From Streptomyces avidinii (GTDB lineage: Bacteria; Actinomycetota; Actinomycetes; Streptomycetales; Streptomycetaceae), in NCBI RefSeq assembly GCF_014650695.1, contig NZ_BMVL01000010.1:140620-204619 (forward strand): a DNA stretch of 64,000 bases, in the 5' to 3' direction. Made by a program: the position numbers and the translations under genes. A model generated the notes under the pieces. The model was not told the origin of the DNA and ran no database searches. It saw only the letters and a list, made by a program, of their open reading frames with translations. Every line of letters begins with the position of its first letter. Position 1 is the stretch's first letter. This document shows, piece by piece, positions 17,801 through 25,037 of this stretch.

Positions 17801-18400
17801 CTGCTCCGGCTCGCCGCCGACGAGCAGGGCTTCGTACGCGACCTCGCCCGCCCCATGCCGCGGCCCCCGCAGCCCGCCGCCCGCCAGGGCACCCGGTTCC
17901 ACGCCTGGGTCGAGTCCCGCTTCGACGAGCTGCCGCTGCCGTTCCTCGACGTGCTCGACCCCGTCACCGACCTCCCCGGCGCCGGCTCCGACCAGGAGAT
18001 CGCCGACGAGGCCGACCTCGACTCCCTCAAGGCGGCCTTCGAGCGCAGCCCGTACGCGGACCGGCCCCCGCACCGCATGGAGGCCCCGGTCCAGCTCACC
18101 CTCGCCGGCCGGGTCGTCCGCGGCCGGATCGACGCCGTCTACCGGAACGAGGACGGCTCGTACGAGATCGTCGACTGGAAGACCGGCCGCACCACCGAGG
18201 CCGATCCCCTCCAGCTGGCCGTCTACCGCGTGGCCTGGGCCGAGGCCACGAACACCCCCCTCGACCGGGTCTCCGCCGCCTTCCTGCACGTCCGCAGCGG
18301 CCGCGTGATCCGCCCCCGCAACCTCCCGGACCGAGCCCGCCTTGAGCGGATCCTCCAAGGCGAATCGGACCCGGACGGTGACCATCAGGCGGACAGCTAG
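14837..18400 (+). CDS. adnB: AdnB-type helicase-nuclease subunit
   Basis: 1187 aa from GTG 14837. The second AdnAB subunit, a 3'-5' UvrD-like motor plus a RecB-type nuclease that resects double-strand ends. Walker A is AGAGSGKT (about 41-48), motif II LLDEYQDTS (about 275), motif III VGDPCQAIYGWRGA, TAHKSKGLEWD (motif V region), and GYVTFTRPR in the motif VI position where most UvrD proteins have VAxTRA. An acidic, Pro-rich linker (about 835-943), with DDLWPE and DEDLWPE repeated, separates motor and nuclease. The nuclease has FHAWVE, GRIDAVYR and VDWKTGR (about 1113). Unlike AdnA, no Cys cluster is seen at the C-terminus. It follows adnA closely and is followed within 11 nt by the M20 peptidase gene, suggesting co-transcription. 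Confidence 0.92.
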   Translation: MPARPPALSDPEQLKELLGIPFTPEQMACVTAPPAPQVVVAGAGSGKTTVMAARVVWLVGTGAVAPEQVLGLTFTNKAAGELSERVRKALARAGITDPDPSPADADAAVGEPRISTYHAFAGQLLKDHGLRIGLEPSSRLLADATRFQLAAKVLREAPGPYPSLTKSVPDLVGDLLALDGELSEHLVEPERLRLHDTELLGVLAGTKLTNEDLRKVPEAVRGRLELLELVARYRTAKRSRDLFDFSDQIALSAQLATTRPEVGAMLREEFRVVLLDEYQDTSVAQRLLLSGLFGAGSGHAVTAVGDPCQAIYGWRGASVANLDDFPEHFPHADGTPATRLSLSENRRSGGRLLDLANGLAAPLRAMHEGVEALRPAPGAEAAGQVRCALLETHAQELDWLADSVAHLVRTGTEPREIAVLCRSAGDFAQIQAVLVDRDVPVEVVGLSGLLHLPEVADLVAVCEVLQDPGANASLVRLLIGPRWRIGARDLALLGRRARLLVNRSPAGSDPDERLAAAVEGVDPAEIVSLADALETFLDGAGQAPDDLPFSAEARIRFAHLAQELRDLRRSLADPLMDVLHRVLTATGLEVELSASPHALAARRRETLSNFMDVAAGFAALDGEATLLAFLAFLRTAAQYEKGLDHALPGGENTVKVLTAHKSKGLEWDVVVVPDLCAGAFPKEKPPEAWTSYAKVLPYALRGDAPTLPGDPAWTSAGLKSFKAELKHHKSVEELRLGYVTFTRPRSLLLASGHWWGPSQKKRRGPSQFLQALYEHCAAGFGEIEAWADEPDPTAENPALSGESTPDHSWPLPLDPYSLTLRRAAAALVESYLAAPPPEEDDSYLWPPDCEDPSYEEEPWPDDAPGPDYPWDESPPAPAPPAGPPTDAPAAPLDDDLWPEAALRVPAPPDEDLWPETDARPARGGGAALPPGTGAARNGGGAAGPDLSPEEARAVASWDRDLDALEGELRRARAAVRDVELPSALSASQLLRLAADEQGFVRDLARPMPRPPQPAARQGTRFHAWVESRFDELPLPFLDVLDPVTDLPGAGSDQEIADEADLDSLKAAFERSPYADRPPHRMEAPVQLTLAGRVVRGRIDAVYRNEDGSYEIVDWKTGRTTEADPLQLAVYRVAWAEATNTPLDRVSAAFLHVRSGRVIRPRNLPDRARLERILQGESDPDGDHQADS

Positions 18401-18410
18401 GCTCGTGGGC

Positions 18411-19820
18411 ATGAGCGACACCCCGCCGGACAACGTCGTCCGCACGTACATCGACACCCACCGCGCCGCCTTCCTCGACGACCTCGCCGAGTGGCTCCGG
18501 ATTCCCTCCGTCTCGGCCCAGCCCGAGCACGCGGGCGACGTACGCCGCAGCGCCGAATGGCTCGCGGCGAAGCTCAAGGAGACCGGCTTCCCGGTCGCCG
18601 AGGTGTGGGAGACCCCCGGCGCGCCCGCCGTCTTCGCGCACTGGCCGAGCGAGGACCCGGACGCCCCGACCGTCCTCGTGTACGGGCACCACGACGTGCA
18701 GCCCGCCGCCCTCGCCGACGGCTGGCACACCGACCCGTTCGAGCCGGTGATCCGCGACGGCCGCATGTACGGGCGCGGCGCCGCCGACGACAAGGGCCAG
18801 GTGTTCTTCCACACCCTCGGGGTGCGGGCGCATTTGGCGTCCACCGGCGCCGCCGCCCCCGCCGTCCACCTCAAGCTGATCGTCGAGGGCGAGGAGGAGT
18901 CCGGCTCCGCCCACTTCCGCGATCTCGTCGAGACCCGCGCCGCCGAGCTCGCCGCCGACGTCGTGATCGTCTCCGACACCGGCATGTGGTCCGAGACCAC
19001 CCCCACCGTCTGCACCGGCATGCGCGGCCTCGCCGACTGCGAGATCGACCTGCACGGTCCGGACCAGGACATCCACTCGGGCGCCTTCGGCGGGGCCGTG
19101 CCCAACCCGGCCACCGCCGCCGCCCGCCTGGTCGCGGCCCTGCACGACGCCGACGGGCGGGTCACGATCCCCGGCTTCTACGACAACATCGCCGAACTCA
19201 CGGACGCGGAGCGCGCGCTCATCGCCGAGCTGCCCTTCGACGAGTCCGAGTGGCTGCGTACGGCCAAGTCCCACGCGGCCGCGGGCGAGGCCGGGTACTC
19301 CACGCTGGAGCGCGTCTGGGCCCGCCCCACGGCCGAGGTCAACGGCATCGGCGGCGGCTACCAGGGCCCCGGCGGCAAGACCATCGTGCCCGCCTCCGCC
19401 CACCTGAAGCTTTCCTTCCGCCTGGTGTCCGGACAGGACCCGTACGAGGTCGAGGCGGCCGTCAGGGACTGGGTCGCGGCCGGGATCCCGGACGGAATCC
19501 GCCACTCCATCACCTTCGGCGCACCGACCCGGCCGTGCCTGACCCCGCTGGACCACCCGGCCCTCCAATCGGTCGTCCGGGCCATGGGCCGCGCCTTCGG
19601 CGAGAAGATCCGCTTCACGCGGGAGGGCGGCTCCGGCCCCGCGGCCGACCTCCAGGACGTTCTGGACGCGCCCGTCCTCTTCCTCGGCATCTCGGTACCG
19701 TCCGACGGCTGGCACGCGCCGAACGAGAAGGTCGAGCTGGACCTCCTGCTCAAGGGCGTCGAGACGAGCGCCTACCTCTGGGGAGACCTCGCCGCCGCCC
19801 ACCACCGCACCACCGCCTGA
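18411..19820 (+). CDS. M20 family dipeptidase
   Basis: 469 aa, a cytosolic di-zinc peptidase of the M20/carnosinase-like family that cleaves dipeptides. Metal ligands are visible in order: GHHDVQP (His and the catalytic Asp), GRGAADDKGQ (bridging Asp), EGEEESGS (catalytic Glu and metal Glu) and VSDTG. The dimerisation lid follows (NGIGGGYQGPGGKTIVP). The length fits the family. ATG 18411 starts 10 nt after the adnB stop, so it may be cotranscribed with adnB, although no functional link is evident. No signal peptide. Confidence 0.92.
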   Translation: MSDTPPDNVVRTYIDTHRAAFLDDLAEWLRIPSVSAQPEHAGDVRRSAEWLAAKLKETGFPVAEVWETPGAPAVFAHWPSEDPDAPTVLVYGHHDVQPAALADGWHTDPFEPVIRDGRMYGRGAADDKGQVFFHTLGVRAHLASTGAAAPAVHLKLIVEGEEESGSAHFRDLVETRAAELAADVVIVSDTGMWSETTPTVCTGMRGLADCEIDLHGPDQDIHSGAFGGAVPNPATAAARLVAALHDADGRVTIPGFYDNIAELTDAERALIAELPFDESEWLRTAKSHAAAGEAGYSTLERVWARPTAEVNGIGGGYQGPGGKTIVPASAHLKLSFRLVSGQDPYEVEAAVRDWVAAGIPDGIRHSITFGAPTRPCLTPLDHPALQSVVRAMGRAFGEKIRFTREGGSGPAADLQDVLDAPVLFLGISVPSDGWHAPNEKVELDLLLKGVETSAYLWGDLAAAHHRTTA

Positions 19821-19886
19821 CACCCGACGCACACACCTGCCGTACCGAGCCTGCCTGTCCCACCACCGGGGGAGTTGGAAGTACCT

Positions 19887-20831
19887 GTGAGCACCCATAC
19901 CGAGCGCCCTCTCACCGAGCGCCCTCTTTCGCTCGCCGCGCCCAGCGGGATCGACCGCGCCGCGCACCACCGTCTCGACGAGGCGTGGCTCGCCGCGGCC
20001 TGGAGCCACCCGACGACCCGCGTCTTCGTCGTCTCCGGCGGCCAGGTCCTGATCGACGACACCCCCGACGGCGGCACGGGCATCGTGATGACCCCGGCCT
20101 TCGAGGCCCCGGTCACCGAGACCCACCGCTACTTCCTGGGCACCGACGAGGACGGCGTACGGTACTTCGCGCTGCAGAAGGACGCCCTGCCCGGCCGCAT
20201 GGACCAGTCGGCCCGCCCGGCCGGCCTGCGCGAGGCCGGACTCCTGCTGTCCCCGCGCGACGCCGGGCTGATGGTGCACGCGGTGGCGCTGGAGAACTGG
20301 CAGCGGATGCACCGCTTCTGCTCGCGCTGCGGCGAGCGCACGGTGGTCGCGGCCGCCGGGCACATCCGCCGCTGCCCGGGCTGCGGCGCCGAGCACTACC
20401 CGCGCACCGACCCGGCCGTGATCATGCTGGTCACGGACGACCGGGACCGGGCGCTGCTGGGCCGCCAGGTGCACTGGCCGGAGGGCCGCTTCTCGACCCT
20501 CGCGGGCTTCGTGGAGCCGGGCGAGTCGATAGAGCAGTCCGTCATCCGCGAGGTGTGGGAGGAGGCGGGCGTCAGGGTCGGCGAGGTCGAGTACGTGGCC
20601 AGCCAGCCGTGGCCCTTCCCGTACAGCCTGATGCTGGGCTTCAGGGCCCGCGCCACCACCTCGGAGATCACGGTGGACGGTGAGGAGATCCAGGAGGCCC
20701 GCTGGTTCTCGCGGGAGGAGCTGCGCGCGGCGTTCGCGTCGGGCGAGGTGCTGCCCCCGTCGGGCATCTCCATCGCCGCCCGGCTGGTCGAGCTCTGGTA
20801 CGGCGAGCCGCTGCCGAAGGCGGCCGCGTAA
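19887..20831 (+). CDS. nudC: NAD(+) diphosphatase NudC
   Basis: 314 aa. Hydrolyses NADH/NAD+ to NMN(H) and AMP, and in the family also removes NAD caps from RNA. The zinc ribbon is CSRCG...CPGCG (about 146-168), followed by HYPRTDPAVI. The Nudix box is GFVEPGESIEQSVIREVWEEAGV (shown only in part here: G-x5-E-x7-REVWEEAG, about 210-231), and the NADH-pyrophosphatase-specific SQPWPFP motif comes after it. GTG 19887 is chosen because GGAAG lies 5 nt upstream; the in-frame TTG 19875 is too close to its site. It lies in the conserved actinobacterial repair/redox cluster between adnAB and mrx1/uvrD2. Confidence 0.93.
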   Translation: MSTHTERPLTERPLSLAAPSGIDRAAHHRLDEAWLAAAWSHPTTRVFVVSGGQVLIDDTPDGGTGIVMTPAFEAPVTETHRYFLGTDEDGVRYFALQKDALPGRMDQSARPAGLREAGLLLSPRDAGLMVHAVALENWQRMHRFCSRCGERTVVAAAGHIRRCPGCGAEHYPRTDPAVIMLVTDDRDRALLGRQVHWPEGRFSTLAGFVEPGESIEQSVIREVWEEAGVRVGEVEYVASQPWPFPYSLMLGFRARATTSEITVDGEEIQEARWFSREELRAAFASGEVLPPSGISIAARLVELWYGEPLPKAAA

Positions 20832-20884
20832 CCTTCGTCACTTCGGCGTTCGCCACTTCCCCGTTCGTCGCGCACCCGCTTCGT

Positions 20885-20930
20885 GACACAGCGGAGGGCC
20901 CCCGCCTCGGCGGGGGCCCTCCGCTGTGTC
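20885..20930. terminator. Bidirectional terminator hairpin
   Basis: Perfect inverted repeat of 22 bp (20885-20906 with 20909-20930) separated by two bases, between convergent nudC and mrx1. It is very GC-rich and should stop transcription from both sides. Confidence 0.88.
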
Positions 20931-20945
20931 CGTCACCGGGGCCGG

Positions 20946-21206
20946 TCAGACGGCGAGGGCCTGCTTGACCTGGGCCAGGCTCGGGTTCGTCATGACGGAC
21001 TCGTTGCCCGCGGCGGACGTCACCAGAACGGTGGGAACGGTCTGGTTGCCGCCGTTGGCCTTCTCCACGAACGCGGCGGACTCCGGGTCGAGCTCGATGT
21101 TGATCTCGTTGTACGCGATGCCTTCCCGGTCCAGCTGGGTCTTCAGCCGACGGCAGTAGCCGCACCAGGTCGTGCTGTACATCGTGACGGTGCCCGTGTC
21201 CTGCAT
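20946..21206 (-). CDS. mrx1: Mycoredoxin (glutaredoxin-like)
   Basis: 86 aa, a thioredoxin-fold oxidoreductase with CGYC (Cys 15, Cys 18) and the cis-proline segment TVPTVL. Mycoredoxins reduce mixed disulfides between proteins and mycothiol in actinobacteria. ATG 21206 has a good site (AGGAGAG). A sigma-R-type promoter (21249-21275) lies upstream, so induction by disulfide stress is expected. It diverges from uvrD2 and converges with nudC across a strong hairpin. Confidence 0.93.
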   Translation of the reverse strand: MQDTGTVTMYSTTWCGYCRRLKTQLDREGIAYNEINIELDPESAAFVEKANGGNQTVPTVLVTSAAGNESVMTNPSLAQVKQALAV

Positions 21207-21248
21207 GCTGCGCTCTCCTTCGTGAGGGCTCGGTGGTCCGAGTACACG

Positions 21249-21275
21249 AACGTACGGGACCCGGCGGCCATTCCC
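21249..21275 (-). promoter_or_regulatory. Sigma-R-type promoter of mrx1
   Basis: On the minus strand: GGGAAT (21275-21270), 18 nt, GTT (21251-21249), an exact fit to the SigR consensus, 43 nt upstream of the mrx1 start codon. A mycothiol-dependent reductase is a typical SigR target. Confidence 0.8.
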
Positions 21276-21376
21276 GTACGGTCGCCTCCGGGCACCCGGT
21301 GTGACCGATACGACTGATACGCACTGCCTGTGGACAACTTTCCCGCCCGACCCACGAGACCTGGCAGCATGGCGGG

Positions 21377-23551
21377 GTGACAGCAGCAACGCACTCCTCA
21401 TCGTTCCCGGGTGGCCCCGCCTCCGCCGACTCGGCCGACGCGGTGCTCCTGGGCCTCGACCCGGAGCAGCGCGAGGTCGCAACGACCCTGCGCGGACCGG
21501 TGTGCGTACTGGCAGGTGCCGGCACCGGCAAGACCCGCGCGATCACCCACCGCATCGCCTACGGCGTCCGGTCCGGGCAGCTCATGCCGGCCAGCGTGCT
21601 CGCCGTCACCTTCACCAACCGCGCCGCGGGCGAGATGCGCGGACGCCTGCGCACCCTGGGCGCGGGTGGGGTGCAGGCCCGCACCTTCCACTCCGCCGCC
21701 CTGCGCCAGCTCCAGTACTTCTGGCCCAAGGCGGTCGGCGGGGAGGTGCCCCGGCTGCTGGAGCGCAAGATCCAGTTCGTCGCCGAGGCCGGGGCGCGCT
21801 GCCGTATCCGCCTGGACCGCAACGAGCTGCGCGACGTCACGGGCGAGATCGAATGGGCCAAGGTGACCCAGACCGTGCCCGCCGACTACCCGGTGGCCGC
21901 CCTCAAGTCGGGCCGCGAGGCACCCCGGGACCTGGCCGAGATCGCCCAGATCTACGGGACGTACGAACAGCTCAAGCGCGACCGAGGCATGATCGACTTC
22001 GAGGACGTGCTGCTCCTGACCGTCGGCATCCTCCAGGACCGCCACGACATCGCCGAGCAGATCCGCACCCAGTACCAGCACTTCGTCGTCGACGAGTACC
22101 AGGACGTCAGCCCGCTCCAGCAGCGGCTGCTGGACCTGTGGCTCGGCGAGCGCGACAGCCTCTGCGTCGTCGGTGACGCCAGCCAGACCATCTACTCCTT
22201 CACCGGGGCCACCCCCGACCACCTGCTGAACTTCCGCACCCGCTACCCGCAGGCCACGGTGGTCAAGCTGGTCCGCGACTACCGCTCCACCCCCCAGGTC
22301 GTCCACCTCGCCAACGGTCTCCTGAACCAGGCCAAGGGCCGCGCCGCCGAGCACCGGCTGGAACTGATCTCCCAGCGCGAGACCGGCCCCGACCCCGTCC
22401 ACGCCGAGTTCGCGGACGAGCCCGCCGAGGCCGAGGGCGTCGCCAAACGGATCCGCGACCTGATCGCCGCGGGTGTCCCGGCCGGCGAGATCGCCGTGCT
22501 CTACCGCATCAACGCCCAGTCCGAGGTCTACGAGCAGGCCCTCGCCGACGCCGGGGTGCCCTACCAGCTGCGCGGGGCCGAGCGGTTCTTCGAGCGCCAG
22601 GAGGTCCAGAAGGCGCTCCTCGCGCTGCGCGGAGCCGCCCGCTCCGGCGGGAACGACCCGCTGCTCGACGACGTCGTGGAGCTGGGCTCGCAGGTCCGGG
22701 CGGTGCTCAGCTCGACCGGCTGGACCACCGAGCCGCCCGCCGGCTCCGGCGCCGTGCGCGACCAGTGGGAGTCGCTGGCCGCGCTGGTCCGGCTCGCCGA
22801 GGACTTCGCCCGCAGCCGGCCCGGGGCCACCCTGGCGGACCTCACGATCGAACTGGAGGAACGCAAGGCCGCCCAGCACGCCCCGACCGTCCAGGGCGTG
22901 ACGCTGGCCTCGCTGCACGCGGCGAAGGGCCTGGAGTGGGACGCCGTGTTCCTCGCCGGCCTCACCGACGGCATGATGCCGATCACCTATGCGAAGACCG
23001 ACGAGCAGGTCGAGGAGGAACGGCGACTGCTCTACGTCGGCGTCACCCGGGCGCGGGTGCACCTGACCCTCTCCTGGGCCCTCTCCCGCGCTCCCGGCGG
23101 CCGGGCCTCCCGGCGGCCCAGCCGCTTCCTGAACGGCCTGCGGCCGGGCTCTGCGGCCCCGGGCGCCGGGTCGGGCTCCGCGGACGGGCGAGCGCCGCGG
23201 GGGCGCGGCCGCCGCGGTCCCGCGCTGTGCCGGGTCTGCGGCAAGACCCTGACCGAGGCCGGCGAGCTGAAGTTGATGCGCTGCGAGGACTGTCCGTCCG
23301 ACATGGACGAGGGCCTCTACGAGCGGCTGCGGGAGTGGCGCGCGGCCCAGTCGAAGGAGCAGGGCCTGCCCGCCTACTGCGTCTTCACCGACAAGACGCT
23401 GATCGCCATCGCGGAGGCCGCGCCCTCCGAGGAGGGGGAGCTCTCGATGATCTCCGGAGTGGGCGGTCGTAAGCTTGATCGGTACGGAGCCGATGTCCTG
23501 GCCATCTGCGCAGGTCAGGAGGTTGGGGCCGGGCGTCCTGACGACGCGTAG
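21377..23551 (+). CDS. uvrD2: ATP-dependent DNA helicase UvrD2
   Basis: 724 aa from GTG 21377. An SF1 3'-5' helicase of the actinobacterial UvrD2 type. Walker A GAGTGKT is near residue 50, VTFTNRAAGEM (motif Ia), DEYQDVS (motif II), VGDASQTIYSFTGA (motif III), LASLHAAKGLEW (motif V) and LLYVGVTRAR (motif VI). UvrD2-specific C-terminal parts are present: a tetracysteine module CRVC...CEDC (about 618-639) and an HRDC-like domain (about 660-715, PSEEGELSMISGVG). The latter two distinguish it from UvrD1. It diverges from mrx1. The 3' end is followed immediately by the wblC promoter and leader. Confidence 0.94.
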   Translation: MTAATHSSSFPGGPASADSADAVLLGLDPEQREVATTLRGPVCVLAGAGTGKTRAITHRIAYGVRSGQLMPASVLAVTFTNRAAGEMRGRLRTLGAGGVQARTFHSAALRQLQYFWPKAVGGEVPRLLERKIQFVAEAGARCRIRLDRNELRDVTGEIEWAKVTQTVPADYPVAALKSGREAPRDLAEIAQIYGTYEQLKRDRGMIDFEDVLLLTVGILQDRHDIAEQIRTQYQHFVVDEYQDVSPLQQRLLDLWLGERDSLCVVGDASQTIYSFTGATPDHLLNFRTRYPQATVVKLVRDYRSTPQVVHLANGLLNQAKGRAAEHRLELISQRETGPDPVHAEFADEPAEAEGVAKRIRDLIAAGVPAGEIAVLYRINAQSEVYEQALADAGVPYQLRGAERFFERQEVQKALLALRGAARSGGNDPLLDDVVELGSQVRAVLSSTGWTTEPPAGSGAVRDQWESLAALVRLAEDFARSRPGATLADLTIELEERKAAQHAPTVQGVTLASLHAAKGLEWDAVFLAGLTDGMMPITYAKTDEQVEEERRLLYVGVTRARVHLTLSWALSRAPGGRASRRPSRFLNGLRPGSAAPGAGSGSADGRAPRGRGRRGPALCRVCGKTLTEAGELKLMRCEDCPSDMDEGLYERLREWRAAQSKEQGLPAYCVFTDKTLIAIAEAAPSEEGELSMISGVGGRKLDRYGADVLAICAGQEVGAGRPDDA

Positions 23552-23560
23552 AAACTCGTC

Positions 23561-23601
23561 GGAAAAATAGTTTGCACATGCCCAGCGAAGACCCATAGGT
23601 T
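23561..23601 (+). promoter_or_regulatory. WblC/WhiB7-type promoter of wblC
   Basis: An A/T run (AAAAAT, 23563-23568) sits 3 nt upstream of a -35 TTGCAC (23572-23577). An 18-nt spacer leads to -10 TAGGTT (23596-23601). An AT-rich element just upstream of the -35 is the recognised binding site of the AT-hook of WhiB7/WblC acting with the principal sigma factor, so autoregulation is expected. Such an A/T run is conspicuous in this GC-rich DNA. Confidence 0.72.
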
Positions 23602-23718
23602 CTTAGCAACGGAAACGGTGGCTTCTCCGAAGCCCTGGATCCGTGCTGTACTTATCCGAATACGCATGGGACAGGCCCTCGGGCCGAGTCCCCGAGACGC
23701 CGAGAGGAGGCGAGACCA

Positions 23719-24042
23719 GTGACCAGCTTCATGACCTTCACCAAAATGACCGATCGCTCGGTCGACGCTTCCTGCCTGCTCGGTTCCGTCTCCCTCCTGG
23801 GTACCGGTGTGTCCGCGATTTCCGCCGACCGCCCCGCCCTGCTGGCGACCCTTCCGGTCAGTGAGCGCAATGAGCGACCGACCCAGGCACCGGTGGCAGT
23901 ACTGGCAGCAGAAGCGCAGACGCATGGCGCCTATGGATTCGCTGCCGCAGCCGGTGCCGGATCCCTGAAGAAGCAGACGAAGCAGCAGCACCACCTGATG
24001 TGGGCCTTCCGCGGGCTCGAACCCTGGAGTGATCCAGCCTGA
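23719..24042 (+). CDS. wblC leader ORF (upstream regulatory reading frame, 107 codons)
   Basis: GTG 23719 follows a strong site (GAGAGGAGG). The peptide is 107 aa, without a known domain. It contains Ser/Thr/Ala-rich stretches, then a polar basic tail (SLKKQTKQQHH) followed by WAFRGLEPWSDPA. Third codon positions are GC-rich but less so than in neighbouring genes, consistent with a translated but weakly constrained frame. The stop TGA (24040-24042) lies inside a hairpin that precedes an intrinsic terminator, and codons for FRG (24007-24014) can pair with the terminator's left arm. Translation of this frame, rather than its product, is probably what matters: slow or stalled ribosomes would allow antitermination. 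uORF-mediated control of wblC/whiB7 is established in actinobacteria. Confidence 0.7.
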   Translation: MTSFMTFTKMTDRSVDASCLLGSVSLLGTGVSAISADRPALLATLPVSERNERPTQAPVAVLAAEAQTHGAYGFAAAAGAGSLKKQTKQQHHLMWAFRGLEPWSDPA

Positions 24043-24108
24043 TCGCATGATCAGGCCGGCGCCTTCAGGGCCGCGGAACCCCACCCGGGATCCGCGGCCC
24101 TTCTGTTT
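24007..24108 (+). promoter_or_regulatory. wblC attenuator: intrinsic terminator with competing antiterminator
   Basis: The terminator stem is GGGCCGCGGA (24068-24077) with TCCGCGGCCC (24091-24100), 10 perfect pairs, followed by the T-rich TTCTGTTTGT. The sequence TTCCGCGG (24007-24014, inside the leader ORF) is an exact 8-base complement of CCGCGGAA (24071-24078), the terminator's left arm, so pairing there would abolish the terminator. A second hairpin, GCCTGATC/GATCAGGC (24037-24044 with 24049-24056), overlaps the leader ORF stop codon. Inference: ribosomes translating to the end cover 24007-24014 and let the terminator form; inhibited ribosomes stalled further upstream leave it free and wblC is read. 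Confidence 0.7.
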
Positions 24109-24239
24109 GTCCCCGACCGGGGGCGACGGAGCGAAGGGGTCTCGGGACTGGCAGAGCCAGTCGGTGTGAGAGCACAACCCAGCCGAACCCGGCCGACCGG
24201 CCGGAACGACTAGCCGAACAAGACGAGGAAGAAACCACC

Positions 24240-24611
24240 GTGCAACTCGAAGCGCACGCCCCGTCCGTACCGCAGACCCAACTGATCTCCCCGCCCGCAG
24301 TCCCGGAGGACCACACCTTGACCCCGCTCACCGCGCTGACCGCGCTCGACGACGCCATCGAGAACCTCGGTGTGCCCGTTCCCTGCCGCACCTTCGACCC
24401 CGAGGTCTTCTTCGCCGAGTCCCCGGCCGACGTCGAGTACGCCAAGTCCCTCTGCCGCACCTGCCCGCTGGTCGAGGCCTGCCTCGCCGGGGCGGCCGAG
24501 CGCCGCGAGCCCTGGGGTGTCTGGGGTGGCGAGCTCTTCGTCCAGGGTGTCGTCGTAGCCCGCAAGCGTCCCCGTGGCCGTCCGCGCAAGAACCCGGTTG
24601 TCTCGGCATGA
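24240..24611 (+). CDS. wblC: WhiB-like regulator WblC (WhiB7 family)
   Basis: 123 aa from GTG 24240. A Fe-S transcription factor that binds the principal sigma factor and activates resistance genes after ribosome-targeting antibiotics. The four cluster cysteines are C49, C72, C75 and C81 (CxxC plus flanking). The GVWGG turn is at 93-97. The C-terminal AT-hook RGRPRK (112-117) identifies the WhiB7/WblC subfamily. It is preceded by a roughly 640-nt leader with uORF and attenuator and by a promoter fitting autoregulation. Its stop overlaps the ATG of the next small gene as ATGA, so the two are translationally coupled. Confidence 0.96.
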   Translation: MQLEAHAPSVPQTQLISPPAVPEDHTLTPLTALTALDDAIENLGVPVPCRTFDPEVFFAESPADVEYAKSLCRTCPLVEACLAGAAERREPWGVWGGELFVQGVVVARKRPRGRPRKNPVVSA

Positions 24612-24937
24612 CCGCCATCGGAACCATCGACCGCCCCCTGACGCACGACCCCTTGAAGCAGGCCCTCATGACCGCCCACACCACGAGCGAGCAGCCCCAC
24701 GGCGCCGCCCACGCAGACTTCATCACCGCCGGCGCGATGACCTCGCGTCAGAACAGGACCCGCGAAATGCAACTCATCCCAGAAGCCCTGGCTCGTGCCC
24801 ATATGGACGAGCGCATGCGTGAGGCGGACGCCGAGCGTCACGCCGTGCGCCTGGTCGCCGCCCGCCGCATGCAGCGGCGTGCCGAGCGCGTCTCCATGCG
24901 CGCCCGGCGTGCGCTGGCCATGGCCGTCATGCAGTAA
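24608..24937 (+). CDS. Small basic protein coupled to wblC
   Basis: 109 aa if translation starts at ATG 24608, which overlaps the wblC stop (ATGA). The conserved-looking part starts at the internal ATG 24767 (MQLIPEALARAHMDERMREA) and would give 56 residues. The C-terminal half is an Arg/Ala/Met-rich amphipathic helix with many positive charges (AARRMQRRAERVSMRARRA). No domain is recognised. Basic, helical and co-expressed with an antibiotic-response activator, it may bind RNA, the ribosome or a protein partner, but that is speculation. It is followed by a strong terminator. Confidence 0.6.
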   Translation: MTAIGTIDRPLTHDPLKQALMTAHTTSEQPHGAAHADFITAGAMTSRQNRTREMQLIPEALARAHMDERMREADAERHAVRLVAARRMQRRAERVSMRARRALAMAVMQ

Positions 24938-24955
24938 GAGCTGAAATCAACAACC

Positions 24956-24991
24956 CCGGGGGGACCGGTCCGCACGGACCGGTCCCCCCGG
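24956..24991. terminator. Terminator after the wblC operon
   Basis: Perfect 16-bp stem (24956-24971 with 24976-24991) with the loop GCAC, 19 nt after the stop of the small wblC-coupled gene. Confidence 0.88.
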
Positions 24992-25037
24992 TGCGTTGCG
25001 GCCCGTTGTCCGCCCCGGACGGGGATATCGTCTGGAG

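Noticed and set aside
23643..23864. A 73-codon plus-strand frame in the wblC leader overlapping the 107-codon uORF.
   Set aside because: No ribosome site comparable to GAGAGGAGG before 23719; it does not reach the attenuator and its start precedes the uORF in another frame.
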